A stretch of DNA of 15,273 nt from positions 1 to 15,273 of the forward strand of contig CALJBF010000275.1 of NCBI GenBank assembly GCA_938027385.1. Direction: 5' to 3'. Within the stretch, counting starts at the first letter, position 1. Each line of letters begins with the position of its first letter. Shown in pieces: positions 1-7,440 of the stretch. A program made the translations under genes and the position numbers. Below the pieces are notes generated by a model. That model made no database searches. It was given only the letters and a program-made list of their open reading frames with translations, and had not been told where the DNA came from. Source of the stretch: an uncultured Porphyromonadaceae bacterium. Its GTDB lineage: Bacteria > Bacteroidota > Bacteroidia > Bacteroidales > Muribaculaceae.

Positions 1-53
<53 letters not shown>

Positions 54-116
54 ATTTTGCTGTTTTAATGTTCGCTTGCTTTAGGTTTCAACCGTGGTTG
101 TTTCCCTTTTGCGATG

Positions 117-146
117 CAAAGGTACGACTAATTTTTAAACCGGCAA
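117..146 (-). promoter_or_regulatory. Bacteroidetes-type promoter of the tRNA-Gly gene
   Basis: On the minus strand there is a -33 element TTG (144-146), a 19-bp spacer and a -7 element TACCTTTG (117-124). This matches the TTTG/TAnnTTTG consensus of the primary Bacteroidetes sigma factor. Transcription would start near 110-113, giving a leader of nearly 60 nt before the tRNA at 53. The match is seen directly; activity is inferred. Confidence 0.75.
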
Positions 147-283
147 GCGTTTTTATCAAATTTTTTTAATAAAAATTCCCCTCTGGGGGCGCTCTGACGC
201 ATATCTCGCTGATTTACTGAGTGAAATTGATTAAATTATTTTTGCGTCTTTTTTTGCGCTCCGCCGGTTGTCTGCGCCGGTTT

Positions 284-303
284 CATGCCGATAGTGCGGC
301 ATG
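284..303. repeat. Short perfect inverted repeat
   Basis: Arms CATGCCG (284-290) and CGGCATG (297-303) flank a 6-nt loop. On the plus strand it is followed by an AT-rich, T-containing tract, which is terminator-like. However, no plus-strand gene ends upstream inside the window. It lies about 30 bp upstream of the DUF1015 promoter -33 element, so an operator role is equally possible. Confidence 0.4.
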
Positions 304-333
304 ATTAATTTTTCTGAATTTTCATGGGCGATA

Positions 334-366
334 TTTGCAGTTTTATAATTCTTTTGTTTATCTTTG
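334..366 (+). promoter_or_regulatory. Candidate promoter of the DUF1015 gene
   Basis: TTTG (334-337) is followed by a 21-bp spacer and TATCTTTG (359-366), fitting the Bacteroidetes -33/-7 consensus. The predicted start of transcription is near 371, leaving a leader of about 100 nt before the ATG at 470. That leader contains a hairpin at 408-449. Confidence 0.65.
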
Positions 367-407
367 CCTGAAACTACTACCTTAATTTACCATAAAAACA
401 ATAATAT

Positions 408-449
408 TGAGCCGACCGGCGTGAGCGACAGCGCAATCGGCGGGGCTCA
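408..449 (+). promoter_or_regulatory. Structured leader hairpin upstream of the DUF1015 gene
   Basis: TGAGCC (408-413) pairs with GGCTCA (444-449). A competing pairing, GCCGA (411-415) with TCGGC (437-441), uses overlapping bases, so two mutually exclusive folds are possible. The segment is GC-rich inside an otherwise AT-rich leader and ends 20 nt before the ATG. There is no T-run after it, so it is not an obvious terminator. Function is unknown. Confidence 0.4.
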
Positions 450-469
450 GCCAAAAAGAAAGCATTGTT

Positions 470-1717
470 ATGGCAAAAGTCAAACCTTTCCGCGGTGTAA
501 GACCGCCACGTGAACTTGTCGAGCAGGTGGCATCGCGCCCCTATGATGTGCTCAATTCTGAAGAGGCCCGCGCCGAGGCCGAGGGGAATCCGCGCTCGCT
601 CTACCACATCATAAAGCCCGAGATAGACTTCGAGCCCGGAACCGACGAGCATGACGAGCGCGTATATGGCCGCGCCGTCGAGAACTTCCGCAATTTCCAG
701 AAACAGGGCTGGCTCCGCCAGGATGACCGCGAGCACTATTATATATATGCGCAGACCATGGACGGCCGCACGCAGTACGGCATCGTCATCGCCGCCAACG
801 TGCACGACTATGTGAACGGCGTGATCAAGAAACATGAGCTTACCCGCCGCGACAAGGAGGATGACCGCATGCGCCACGTGCGTGTGAACGACGCCAACAT
901 CGAGCCGGTGTTCTTTGCCTTCCCCGACAACGAACGCCTTGAAGAGGTTATCCGCAAGGTCGCCGCCACCGAGCCTGAGTATGATTTCGTGGCTCCCGAC
1001 GGTTTCGGCCACACGTTCTGGGTGATTGACGACGACGAGATGACCCGCGTCATCACCGAAGAGTTCGCCGCCATGCCGCATCTCTATATCGCCGACGGCC
1101 ATCACCGCTCGGCTGCCGCTGCACGCGTGGGCCTTGAAAAAGCCGAATCGAATCCCGACCATACCGGCGATGAGGAGTACAACTACTTCCTTGCCGTGGC
1201 TTTCCCCGCGTCGCACCTGCGTATCATCGACTACAACCGCCTCGTGAAGGACCTTAACGGTATGACCGCCGACGAGTTCCTGGCACGCCTTGAAAAAGAC
1301 TTTGTCGTCGAGGACAAGGGCGAGGAAATATATCATCCCACCGGACTGCACAACTTCGCGCTCTATTTGCCCGACGGCCATTGGCGCTCGCTTACCGCAC
1401 GTCCCGGCCGCTATGACGATGCCGACCCCATCGGGGTGCTTGACGTGACAATCTCGTCTGACCTGATTCTGCGCGACCTGCTCGGCATCACCGACCTGCG
1501 TTCCGACAAGCGTATCGACTTCGTGGGCGGTATCCGCGGGCTTGGCGAGCTCAAGCGCCGCGTCGATTCCGGCGAGATGGCCATGGCGCTCGCACTATAT
1601 CCCGTTTCCATGAAACAGCTCATGGATATCGCCGATACCGGCAACATCATGCCCCCCAAGACCACCTGGTTCGAGCCTAAACTCCGCTCAGGCCTCGTGA
1701 TCCACAAACTAAGCTGA
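470..1717 (+). CDS. DUF1015 family protein
   Basis: This is a 415-residue soluble protein with no signal peptide or membrane segment. It is recognised as DUF1015 by its hallmark segments: an N-terminal VKPFRGVRP, RPYDVL (23-28), KKHELTRRDKEDDR (120-133), the conserved IADGHHRSAAA (207-217) and MPPKTTWFEPKL (394-405). Length is normal for the family, so it appears intact. The DGHHR motif recalls the GHHR motif of ParB-like nucleotide-hydrolysing and serine-kinase domains, which suggests a phosphate or nucleotide chemistry, but this is inference. In other Bacteroidales I recall such genes near serC/serA; neither is present here, so the link is untested. The ATG at 470 follows an A-rich stretch without a Shine-Dalgarno sequence, as is usual in this phylum. 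The gene is probably monocistronic: it has its own promoter and a strong hairpin follows its stop. Confidence 0.88.
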   Translation: MAKVKPFRGVRPPRELVEQVASRPYDVLNSEEARAEAEGNPRSLYHIIKPEIDFEPGTDEHDERVYGRAVENFRNFQKQGWLRQDDREHYYIYAQTMDGRTQYGIVIAANVHDYVNGVIKKHELTRRDKEDDRMRHVRVNDANIEPVFFAFPDNERLEEVIRKVAATEPEYDFVAPDGFGHTFWVIDDDEMTRVITEEFAAMPHLYIADGHHRSAAAARVGLEKAESNPDHTGDEEYNYFLAVAFPASHLRIIDYNRLVKDLNGMTADEFLARLEKDFVVEDKGEEIYHPTGLHNFALYLPDGHWRSLTARPGRYDDADPIGVLDVTISSDLILRDLLGITDLRSDKRIDFVGGIRGLGELKRRVDSGEMAMALALYPVSMKQLMDIADTGNIMPPKTTWFEPKLRSGLVIHKLS

Positions 1718-1736
1718 CACCTGTCAGATAACGGCA

Positions 1737-1770
1737 ACAGGCGGTGATTCCATTTGGAATCACCGCCTGT
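1737..1770. terminator. Bidirectional hairpin terminator between the DUF1015 gene and purA
   Basis: A perfect 15-bp stem (1737-1751 with 1756-1770, core GGCGGTGATTCC) closes on a 4-nt ATTT loop. It sits 19 bp after the DUF1015 stop and 22 bp after the purA stop, exactly between the convergent genes. Neither side has a long T-run, so termination strength is uncertain. The placement and the perfect stem fit a shared terminator. Confidence 0.8.
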
Positions 1771-1792
1771 ATACTATATGTTACCGATAAAG

Positions 1793-3070
1793 TCAGCGCT
1801 CGATGGTCTGGAGACGGTCGGGACCTACCGAGACAATGGAGATGGGGGTGGCCAGTTTCTCCTCAAGGTAGGTGATGTAGTTCTTGAACGCCTCGGGGAG
1901 CTTGTCGGCCTCGGTGATGCCGGTCATGTCTGTTTTCCAGCCGGGGAGGGTGGTGTAGACCGGTTTCACCTCCTGCTCGCCCTCGCCCACGGCGAAGGGG
2001 AAACGGTCGGTCTTTTTACCGTTGATTTCGTATGCCTCGCAGACTTTGATTTCGTCGAAGGTGTCGAGCACGTCTGATTTCATCATGATGAGGTTGGTGA
2101 CGCCGTTGATCATGATGGCGTAGCGAAGGGCAACCAGGTCGATCCACCCGCAGCGGCGTTCTCGGCCGGTGACGGCGCCGTATTCGTGACCGCGGTCACG
2201 GATAAGCTTGCCGGTCTCGTCGAACAGCTCGGTGGGGAAAGGACCCGAGCCTACGCGGGTGCAATATGCCTTGAAAATGCCGTAAACCTTGCCGATACGC
2301 CCGGGAGCAACGCCCAGACCGGTGCATGCGCCGGCGCAGACGGTGTTCGATGATGTCACGAACGGATATGAGCCGAAGTCGACGTCGAGCATCGTGCCCT
2401 GGGCACCCTCGGCGAGTACGCTCTTACCCTGCGACAGCAGGTCGTTCACCATATATTCCGAGTCTACAATCTCGAATTCCTGCAGATAGCGCACGGCGTC
2501 GAACCACTGTGTCTCAAGCCGGGCGAGTGCCTCCATGTCGATGTCGGCGCCGAGTGCCTTGAGCTGTGCCAGGTGCGAATCGCGCAGGGCGGCGTATTTG
2601 GTGTCGAGACCGCTCTCGGTGTCGCCTACGCGCAGACCGTTGCGCGACGTCTTGTCGGTGTACGTGGGGCCGATACCCTTGCCTGTGGTGCCGATGCGGG
2701 CGCTCCCTTTGGCAAGTTCCTTGGCAGCGTCGAGCAGGCGGTGGGTGGGGAGAATGAGGTGTGCCTTTCGCGAGATTTTCAAGCGGTCTTTCAGCGGCGT
2801 GCCCGATGCCTCGAGCGCCTCGGCCTCCTCACGGAAGAGGATGGGGTCGAGCACAACACCGTTGCCGATGATATTTGTCTGCCCCTCGGTGAACACGCCC
2901 GACGGAATCGAACGCAACACGTATTTCTTGCCGTCGAACTCAAGTGTGTGTCCGGCGTTGGGGCCACCCTGGAAACGGGCGACAGCGTCGTAGCGCGGCG
3001 TGAGCACGTCAACGACCTTACCTTTTCCTTCGTCGCCCCATTGCAGGCCGAGCAAAACGTCAACTTTCAT
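1793..3070 (-). CDS. purA: Adenylosuccinate synthase
   Basis: The enzyme joins IMP and aspartate using GTP to form adenylosuccinate, the first step from IMP to AMP. It is cytoplasmic and acts as a dimer. The 425-residue protein has the full family signature: QWGDEGKGK (10-18) with catalytic Asp13, GHT (40-42) with His41, and GTTGKGIGP (127-135). It also has TGRERRCGW (301-309), the GTP base-contacting KSD (331-333) and SVGPDR (414-419). Length is normal. The ATG at 3070 gives the standard N-terminus beginning just before LLGLQWGDEGKGK. It lies 39 bp behind the Fur-family gene with no promoter match seen in the gap, so it is probably the last gene of that transcript. The 1737-1770 hairpin follows its stop. 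Confidence 0.97.
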   Translation of the reverse strand: MKVDVLLGLQWGDEGKGKVVDVLTPRYDAVARFQGGPNAGHTLEFDGKKYVLRSIPSGVFTEGQTNIIGNGVVLDPILFREEAEALEASGTPLKDRLKISRKAHLILPTHRLLDAAKELAKGSARIGTTGKGIGPTYTDKTSRNGLRVGDTESGLDTKYAALRDSHLAQLKALGADIDMEALARLETQWFDAVRYLQEFEIVDSEYMVNDLLSQGKSVLAEGAQGTMLDVDFGSYPFVTSSNTVCAGACTGLGVAPGRIGKVYGIFKAYCTRVGSGPFPTELFDETGKLIRDRGHEYGAVTGRERRCGWIDLVALRYAIMINGVTNLIMMKSDVLDTFDEIKVCEAYEINGKKTDRFPFAVGEGEQEVKPVYTTLPGWKTDMTGITEADKLPEAFKNYITYLEEKLATPISIVSVGPDRLQTIER

Positions 3071-3109
3071 TTGTCTGTTTTCAGTTTAGTATGTTGATGA
3101 TGAGTTTAT

Positions 3110-3649
3110 TCATTTTCCGTCGCCGGCACTGAGTCTCCGTCGTTCCTCGCGCCGGGCTTTCTCGGCCTCGCGCCGCTGGCGTTCGAGTTTCCTGAGCCGT
3201 TTCTGGCAGCTGCCGCAGTGGCCGTAGACGTAGACCATGCAGTAGTCGGGCCTGAAGGTGGCGTGACGCACGGCGGTGAGTTCGCGCAGTTTCTCTTCGT
3301 CGTGCACCTCGTGTATCTTGCCGCAGAGACTGCACACCAGGTGGTAGTGGCTGCCTGAAGCCGAGGGTTCCACACGCTCGTATTGAGTGGGCTGGTCGGC
3401 GAACCGGTGCTGGGTGACAAGTCCGGCGTCGACGAGCACATGGAGCGACGCGTAGATGGTCGAGAGGCTCACATGGTAACCGTCGGCCTCGAGTACATCC
3501 CTCAGCGAATCAGCGAAGAAATGGCTGTCGGTCTCGAACACCTTCTCGAGAATGGCGAACCTTTCGGGTGTGCGCCGCATTCCCTTCTGGCGCAGATACG
3601 CCACAAGAGCCATGCGGGCATTCTCGATTATGGTCGATTCTCTTTTCAC
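3110..3649 (-). CDS. Fur-family transcriptional regulator with basic C-terminal tail
   Basis: This is a 179-residue metal-dependent DNA-binding regulator of the Fur superfamily. The N-terminal winged helix includes RRTPERFAIL (25-34) and a recognition helix near SLSTIYASLHVL (61-72). The dimerisation part has HYH (101-103) and two CxxC pairs, C106/C109 and C145/C148, which normally hold structural zinc. The start is the GTG at 3649; it gives the roughly 20 residues that usually precede the RTPERF motif, whereas the internal ATG at 3613 would shorten the first helix. The protein ends in about 30 residues rich in Arg, Lys and Glu (150-175), longer than in typical family members. The subtype (Fur, Zur or PerR) cannot be assigned from sequence alone. 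It lies 19 bp after recQ and just before purA, a placement I recall from other Bacteroidales. Confidence 0.9.
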   Translation of the reverse strand: MKRESTIIENARMALVAYLRQKGMRRTPERFAILEKVFETDSHFFADSLRDVLEADGYHVSLSTIYASLHVLVDAGLVTQHRFADQPTQYERVEPSASGSHYHLVCSLCGKIHEVHDEEKLRELTAVRHATFRPDYCMVYVYGHCGSCQKRLRKLERQRREAEKARREERRRLSAGDGK

Positions 3650-3668
3650 GGTGTGCGAGGGCGGTGGA

Positions 3669-5849
3669 TCAGTTGCCGAGTTCAGAGAGGAACTTGATGC
3701 GCATCAGGCGAATCTCTTCCTCGCTGTAATCGTTGCCGAGTTCGTCGATAGCGGCCTGCAGGGAGTCTGATTCGGCTTCTTTGAAGTATTCGAATATGTC
3801 TTCCTGATGGTCTTCGTCGATGACCTCGTTTATGAAGTAGTTGATGTTGATTTTCGTGCCGGAGTAGACGATGGCCTCGATTTCATCGAGCAGTTCGCTG
3901 AACTCCATGCATTTGGAGTTGGCCAGCTCGTCAAGGTCTATCTTGCGGTCGATGGCCTGGATAATCGAGATCTTTATGCGGCTCTTGTTGGCCACCGACC
4001 GCACACGCAGGTCTTCGGGGCGCTCGATTTCGTTCTCCTCAACATGGGTGCGTATGACCTTTATGAAATCCTCGCCATAACGGTGCGCCTTGCCGGCGCC
4101 CACTCCGGTGATGTTCTGCAGCTCCTCCATGGTGATGGGGTAGGTGGTGGCCATGGCCTCAAGCGAGGGATCCTGGAAGATCACATAGGGGGGCAGACCG
4201 TATTTCTTTGCCGTTTTCTTGCGCAGGTCCTTGAGGATTGAGTACAGCTCGGGGTCTACGGCACATGCGGCGCCGCTCTTTACCACGACCTCCTCTTCCT
4301 GTTCCGAGAAATCGGTATCCTCTACGATCTTGAACGGTTTCGGTTTCTTCAGATATTCCTTTCCGGCAGCCGTGAGTTTGATCAGGCCGAAGTTCTCGAT
4401 GTCGCGGTCGAAATAACCGGCTATGGTGGCCTGCTTTATCACTGCCGCCAGATAGCGGCGGTCGCCTCCCTGGGCAGAGCCGAAGACCTCGAGATCTTCG
4501 TGATGGTACGATTTTACCTCGTTGGTCTCGCGACCGAGGAGCACGTCGAGGATATGTTCGGCTTTGAATTTCTCTTTAAGGGCGGTGACTGCTTCCATCA
4601 CCATTAACAAATCTTCTTTGGCGTCCACTTGTTTCTTGGGATTTAAACAATTGTCGCAGTTTCCACAGTTGTCGACGTTATATTCCTCGCCGAAGTAATG
4701 CAGCAGTGTCTTGCGGCGGCACACCGATGACTCGGCATACGATGCGGTGTCGGCCAGCAGCTGTCGGCCGATTTCCTGCTCGATTACAGGTTTTCCCTGC
4801 ATGAATTTCTCGAGCTTGCGGATGTCTTTGGCCGAGTAATAGGTGATGCACTGCCCCTCGCCGCCGTCGCGCCCGGCGCGACCCGTTTCCTGATAGTATC
4901 CTTCGAGCGATTTTGGCATGTCGTAATGCACGACATAACGCACGTCGGGTTTGTCGATGCCCATGCCGAAGGCTATCGTGGCCACGATCACGTCGACCTG
5001 CTCAAGCAGGAAGGCGTCCTGGTTGGCCGAACGCGTGGCCGAGTCCATGCCGGCGTGATAGGGGAGGGCGGCGATGTTGTTCACCTTGAGCAGTTCGGCC
5101 AGTTCCTCCACTTTCTTGCGGCTCAGGCAGTATATGATGCCCGATTTGCCCTCGTTGGCCTTGATGTAGCGTATGATGTCGCGGTCTACATTGGCGGTCT
5201 TGGGCTTGATCTCGTAGTAGAGGTTGGGGCGGTTGAACGATGACTTGAACACCACAGCCTCGGTCATGCCGAGGTTCTTCTGGATGTCATGCTGTACTTT
5301 CGGGGTGGCCGTGGCGGTGAGCGCGATTACCGGTCGCGGGCAGATTTCGTTGATTATCGGGCGGATGCGCCGGTATTCGGGGCGGAAATCGTGCCCCCAC
5401 TCAGAGATGCAGTGGGCCTCGTCGACGGCATAGAACGATATGGAAACCGTTTTTAAAAACTCGATGTTGTCTTCTTTGGTCAGCGACTCCGGGGCCACAT
5501 ACAGCAGTTTTGTCTTGCCCGAGAGCACGTCGGCCTTTACCTGGTCGATGGCGGCCCGGTTGAGCGACGAGTTCAGGAAGTGCGCCACGCCGTCGTCGGC
5601 CGAGAAGTTGCGCATCGCGTCCACCTGATTCTTCATAAGGGCGATCAGGGGCGAGATGACCACAGCGGTTCCCTCGGAGATGAGCGCAGGCAACTGGTAG
5701 CAGAGCGATTTGCCGCCACCTGTGGGCATCAGCACGAACACGTCATTCCCCTCGATGAGCGAGAGGATGATCGCTTCCTGGTTTCCCTTGAATTTGTCAA
5801 AGCCGAAGTTTTTCTTCAGGGCTTCCGACAATTGCTGCTTGGTTGTCAT
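3669..5849 (-). CDS. recQ: ATP-dependent DNA helicase RecQ
   Basis: A 3'-to-5' superfamily 2 helicase that unwinds recombination and replication intermediates. With the ATG at 5849 it has 726 residues. Motif I is MPTGGGKS (41-48) and motif II is DEAH (143-146), followed by the RecQ aromatic-rich loop CISEWGHDFRPEY. The arginine-finger motif is GRAGRDG (323-329). Zinc-binding cysteines lie at about 377, 395, 398 and 401, followed by an RQC winged helix and an HRDC domain at about 534-613. The last 110 residues are acidic and beyond HRDC, which as I recall is usual in Bacteroidales RecQ. A GTG at 5900 would add 17 residues, but it falls inside a strong hairpin (5900-5934), so the ATG is preferred. 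It follows clpX by 92 bp and precedes the Fur-family gene by 19 bp. Confidence 0.95.
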   Translation of the reverse strand: MTTKQQLSEALKKNFGFDKFKGNQEAIILSLIEGNDVFVLMPTGGGKSLCYQLPALISEGTAVVISPLIALMKNQVDAMRNFSADDGVAHFLNSSLNRAAIDQVKADVLSGKTKLLYVAPESLTKEDNIEFLKTVSISFYAVDEAHCISEWGHDFRPEYRRIRPIINEICPRPVIALTATATPKVQHDIQKNLGMTEAVVFKSSFNRPNLYYEIKPKTANVDRDIIRYIKANEGKSGIIYCLSRKKVEELAELLKVNNIAALPYHAGMDSATRSANQDAFLLEQVDVIVATIAFGMGIDKPDVRYVVHYDMPKSLEGYYQETGRAGRDGGEGQCITYYSAKDIRKLEKFMQGKPVIEQEIGRQLLADTASYAESSVCRRKTLLHYFGEEYNVDNCGNCDNCLNPKKQVDAKEDLLMVMEAVTALKEKFKAEHILDVLLGRETNEVKSYHHEDLEVFGSAQGGDRRYLAAVIKQATIAGYFDRDIENFGLIKLTAAGKEYLKKPKPFKIVEDTDFSEQEEEVVVKSGAACAVDPELYSILKDLRKKTAKKYGLPPYVIFQDPSLEAMATTYPITMEELQNITGVGAGKAHRYGEDFIKVIRTHVEENEIERPEDLRVRSVANKSRIKISIIQAIDRKIDLDELANSKCMEFSELLDEIEAIVYSGTKININYFINEVIDEDHQEDIFEYFKEAESDSLQAAIDELGNDYSEEEIRLMRIKFLSELGN

Positions 5850-5899
5850 GGAGTCGGTTGAAAGGTTAAAAACGGGGAGTGAGGATGGTATATGGGTCA

Positions 5900-5934
5900 C
5901 GGGCGCCGCTTATGATGCACTGTGCGGCCGCCCG
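5900..5934 (-). terminator. GC-rich hairpin between clpX and recQ
   Basis: Arms at 5900-5909 (CGGGCGCCGC) and 5924-5934 pair over 10 bp with one bulged base and a 14-nt loop. The hairpin starts 7 nt after the clpX stop codon. There is no T-run directly after it in the direction of transcription, so it may be a weak terminator, an attenuator before recQ, or a 3'-end stability element. Confidence 0.5.
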
Positions 5935-5941
5935 GAGGGTG

Positions 5942-7279
5942 TCATGTCGTGGCCTTGGCGGCTTTTGCCGGAACCTTTTTAGGGCGTGCTGTCTTTGCCG
6001 CGGCAGCGGTGCCGTCGGCAAGTTTCTCGTCGGTCGCGGCTTCGCTGTTGAGTTCGTAATGCGACTCCTGGAGCTTGCGCACCACATAGTCGGGGGTGAC
6101 GGTGAATTTCTTCACGCCCGACGACGGCGAGTCGAACATGGCGTCGATCATCACGGTCTCCACGATGGCGCGCAGGCCGCGCGCGCCGAGCTTGTACTCT
6201 ATGGCCTTGTCGACGATGGTGTCGAGTGCCTCGGGCTCGAAGACGAGTTCCACGCCATCCATGGCGAACAGTTTCTCATACTGCCGGGTGATGGCGTTTT
6301 TCGGCTCGGTGAGCACGCGGCGCAGGGCGTCGCGGTCAAGGGGTTCGAGATGGGTCAGGATGGGCAGGCGGCCTATGATCTCGGGAATCAGGCCGAATGA
6401 TTTCAGATCCTGGGGCGCCACATAGTTCAGCACGTTGTCAGCCGTCACGCGGCGGCGCTTGTTGTCGGTGGCGTAACCCACCACATGGGTGTTGAGGCGC
6501 TGGGCTATCTTGCGTTCTATGCCGTCGAAAGCACCGCCGCAGATGAAGAGGATGTTCTTAGTGTCGACGGGAATCATGCGCTGTTCGGGGTGCTTTCGGC
6601 CACCCTGGGGGGGCACGTTCACCACCGACCCTTCAAGCAGTTTCAGCAGTCCCTGCTGCACCCCCTCGCCCGAGACATCGCGGGTAATCGAGGGGTTGTC
6701 CCCCTTGCGGGCTATCTTGTCGATCTCGTCTATGAAGACGATGCCTTTTTCGGCTTTGGCCACGTCGTAGTCGGCCACCTGCAGCAGACGGGTGAGCAGG
6801 CTCTCGATATCCTCGCCCACATAGCCGGCCTGGGTCAGCACTGTGGCGTCGACAATCGTGAACGGAACCTTGAGCAGACGGGCAATCGTCTTGGCCAGAA
6901 GGGTCTTGCCTGTACCGGTGGGGCCGACGAGCACGATATTCGACTTCTCGATGTCGACATCATCGTCTTTCGCCTGGGCCAGACGTTTGTAGTGGTTGTA
7001 GACAGCCACCGACAGATAGCGTTTGGCGCTTTCCTGACCGATGACGTACTGGTCGAGGTATTCCTTGATTTCCTGAGGCTTGGGGATGCTGTCGAGTTCG
7101 ACGGCATCGGTTTTCTTGGCCTCGTCATGGTTGCGGTATTCGGCAAGTATGTCATGAATCGAGTCGGCACACTCGGCACAGAGGTATATGCCGGGAGTGA
7201 CGGCCGAGGGTATCAGTGCCTCGGATTCGGATGCCGGGCGTCCGCAGAACGAACAGCTTTCGTATTTCTTTTTTGCCAT
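5942..7279 (-). CDS. clpX: ATP-dependent Clp protease ATP-binding subunit ClpX
   Basis: A hexameric AAA+ unfoldase that recognises tagged proteins and threads them into ClpP. The 445-residue protein has an N-terminal zinc-binding domain (C9, C12, C34, C37) and Walker A GPTGTGKT (119-126). The substrate-gripping pore loop is GYVGE (152-156) and Walker B is VFIDEID (181-187). It also has the RKH loop (228-230), the arginine-finger region and sensor-2 GARGLR (365-370). The ClpP-docking loop, IGF in E. coli, appears here as VGY (267-269). After the core it carries a low-complexity Ala/Lys/Pro tail (about 416-445) of no known role. The ATG at 7279 gives the usual zinc-domain start. clpP lies 161 bp upstream with a hairpin between them, so clpX may also have its own promoter, but none was clearly seen. 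Confidence 0.97.
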   Translation of the reverse strand: MAKKKYESCSFCGRPASESEALIPSAVTPGIYLCAECADSIHDILAEYRNHDEAKKTDAVELDSIPKPQEIKEYLDQYVIGQESAKRYLSVAVYNHYKRLAQAKDDDVDIEKSNIVLVGPTGTGKTLLAKTIARLLKVPFTIVDATVLTQAGYVGEDIESLLTRLLQVADYDVAKAEKGIVFIDEIDKIARKGDNPSITRDVSGEGVQQGLLKLLEGSVVNVPPQGGRKHPEQRMIPVDTKNILFICGGAFDGIERKIAQRLNTHVVGYATDNKRRRVTADNVLNYVAPQDLKSFGLIPEIIGRLPILTHLEPLDRDALRRVLTEPKNAITRQYEKLFAMDGVELVFEPEALDTIVDKAIEYKLGARGLRAIVETVMIDAMFDSPSSGVKKFTVTPDYVVRKLQESHYELNSEAATDEKLADGTAAAAKTARPKKVPAKAAKATT

Positions 7280-7393
7280 TCCCTATTGAGAGGGTGATTA
7301 TTGTATCTATGTAATGGATGCGGGGATGTGGTGTGTCGCCCGCTATAAACAACCGCCCGGATGATTCCGTGGGGTTACCTGTGGATATGAAAG

Positions 7394-7432
7394 CGGTTTT
7401 CCCGGAGCGTCGTCATGCGCCCGGGAAAACCG
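7394..7432 (-). terminator. Hairpin between clpP and clpX
   Basis: Perfect 12-bp arms, CGGTTTTCCCGG (7394-7405) and CCGGGAAAACCG (7421-7432), continue into a further 3-bp GCG/CGC pairing past one bulged base. The hairpin begins 8 nt after the clpP stop codon. No T-run follows it on the minus strand, so it may partially terminate, or set unequal clpP and clpX levels by protecting the clpP 3' end. Confidence 0.6.
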
Positions 7433-7440
7433 TGTTGTCG

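Larger units (their letters stand above)
54..469. other. Intergenic control region between tRNA-Gly and the DUF1015 gene
   Basis: This 416-bp stretch has no credible gene and is AT-rich compared with the coding DNA around it. It holds the divergent promoters of the tRNA gene (117-146) and the DUF1015 gene (334-366). It also holds a short hairpin at 284-303 (arms CATGCCG and CGGCATG, 6-nt loop) and a leader hairpin at 408-449. No recognisable riboswitch or small RNA was seen. Confidence 0.7.

Noticed and set aside
377..1381. Minus-strand open frame of 334 codons opposite the DUF1015 gene
   Set aside because: It lies opposite a well-recognised protein gene, has Val/His/Gly/Asp-rich composition typical of antisense frames in GC-rich DNA, and shows no family motif.
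3071..3109. Possible separate promoter for purA in the gap after the Fur-family gene
   Set aside because: No TAnnTTTG element is present in the 39 bp, so cotranscription is the simpler reading.
5850..5900. GTG start giving RecQ 17 more residues
   Set aside because: The extension does not look like the family N-terminus and the GTG lies in the hairpin at 5900-5934; the ATG at 5849 fits the family length.
6485..7297. Plus-strand open frame of 270 codons opposite clpX
   Set aside because: Antisense shadow of a complete ClpX gene without recognisable domains.
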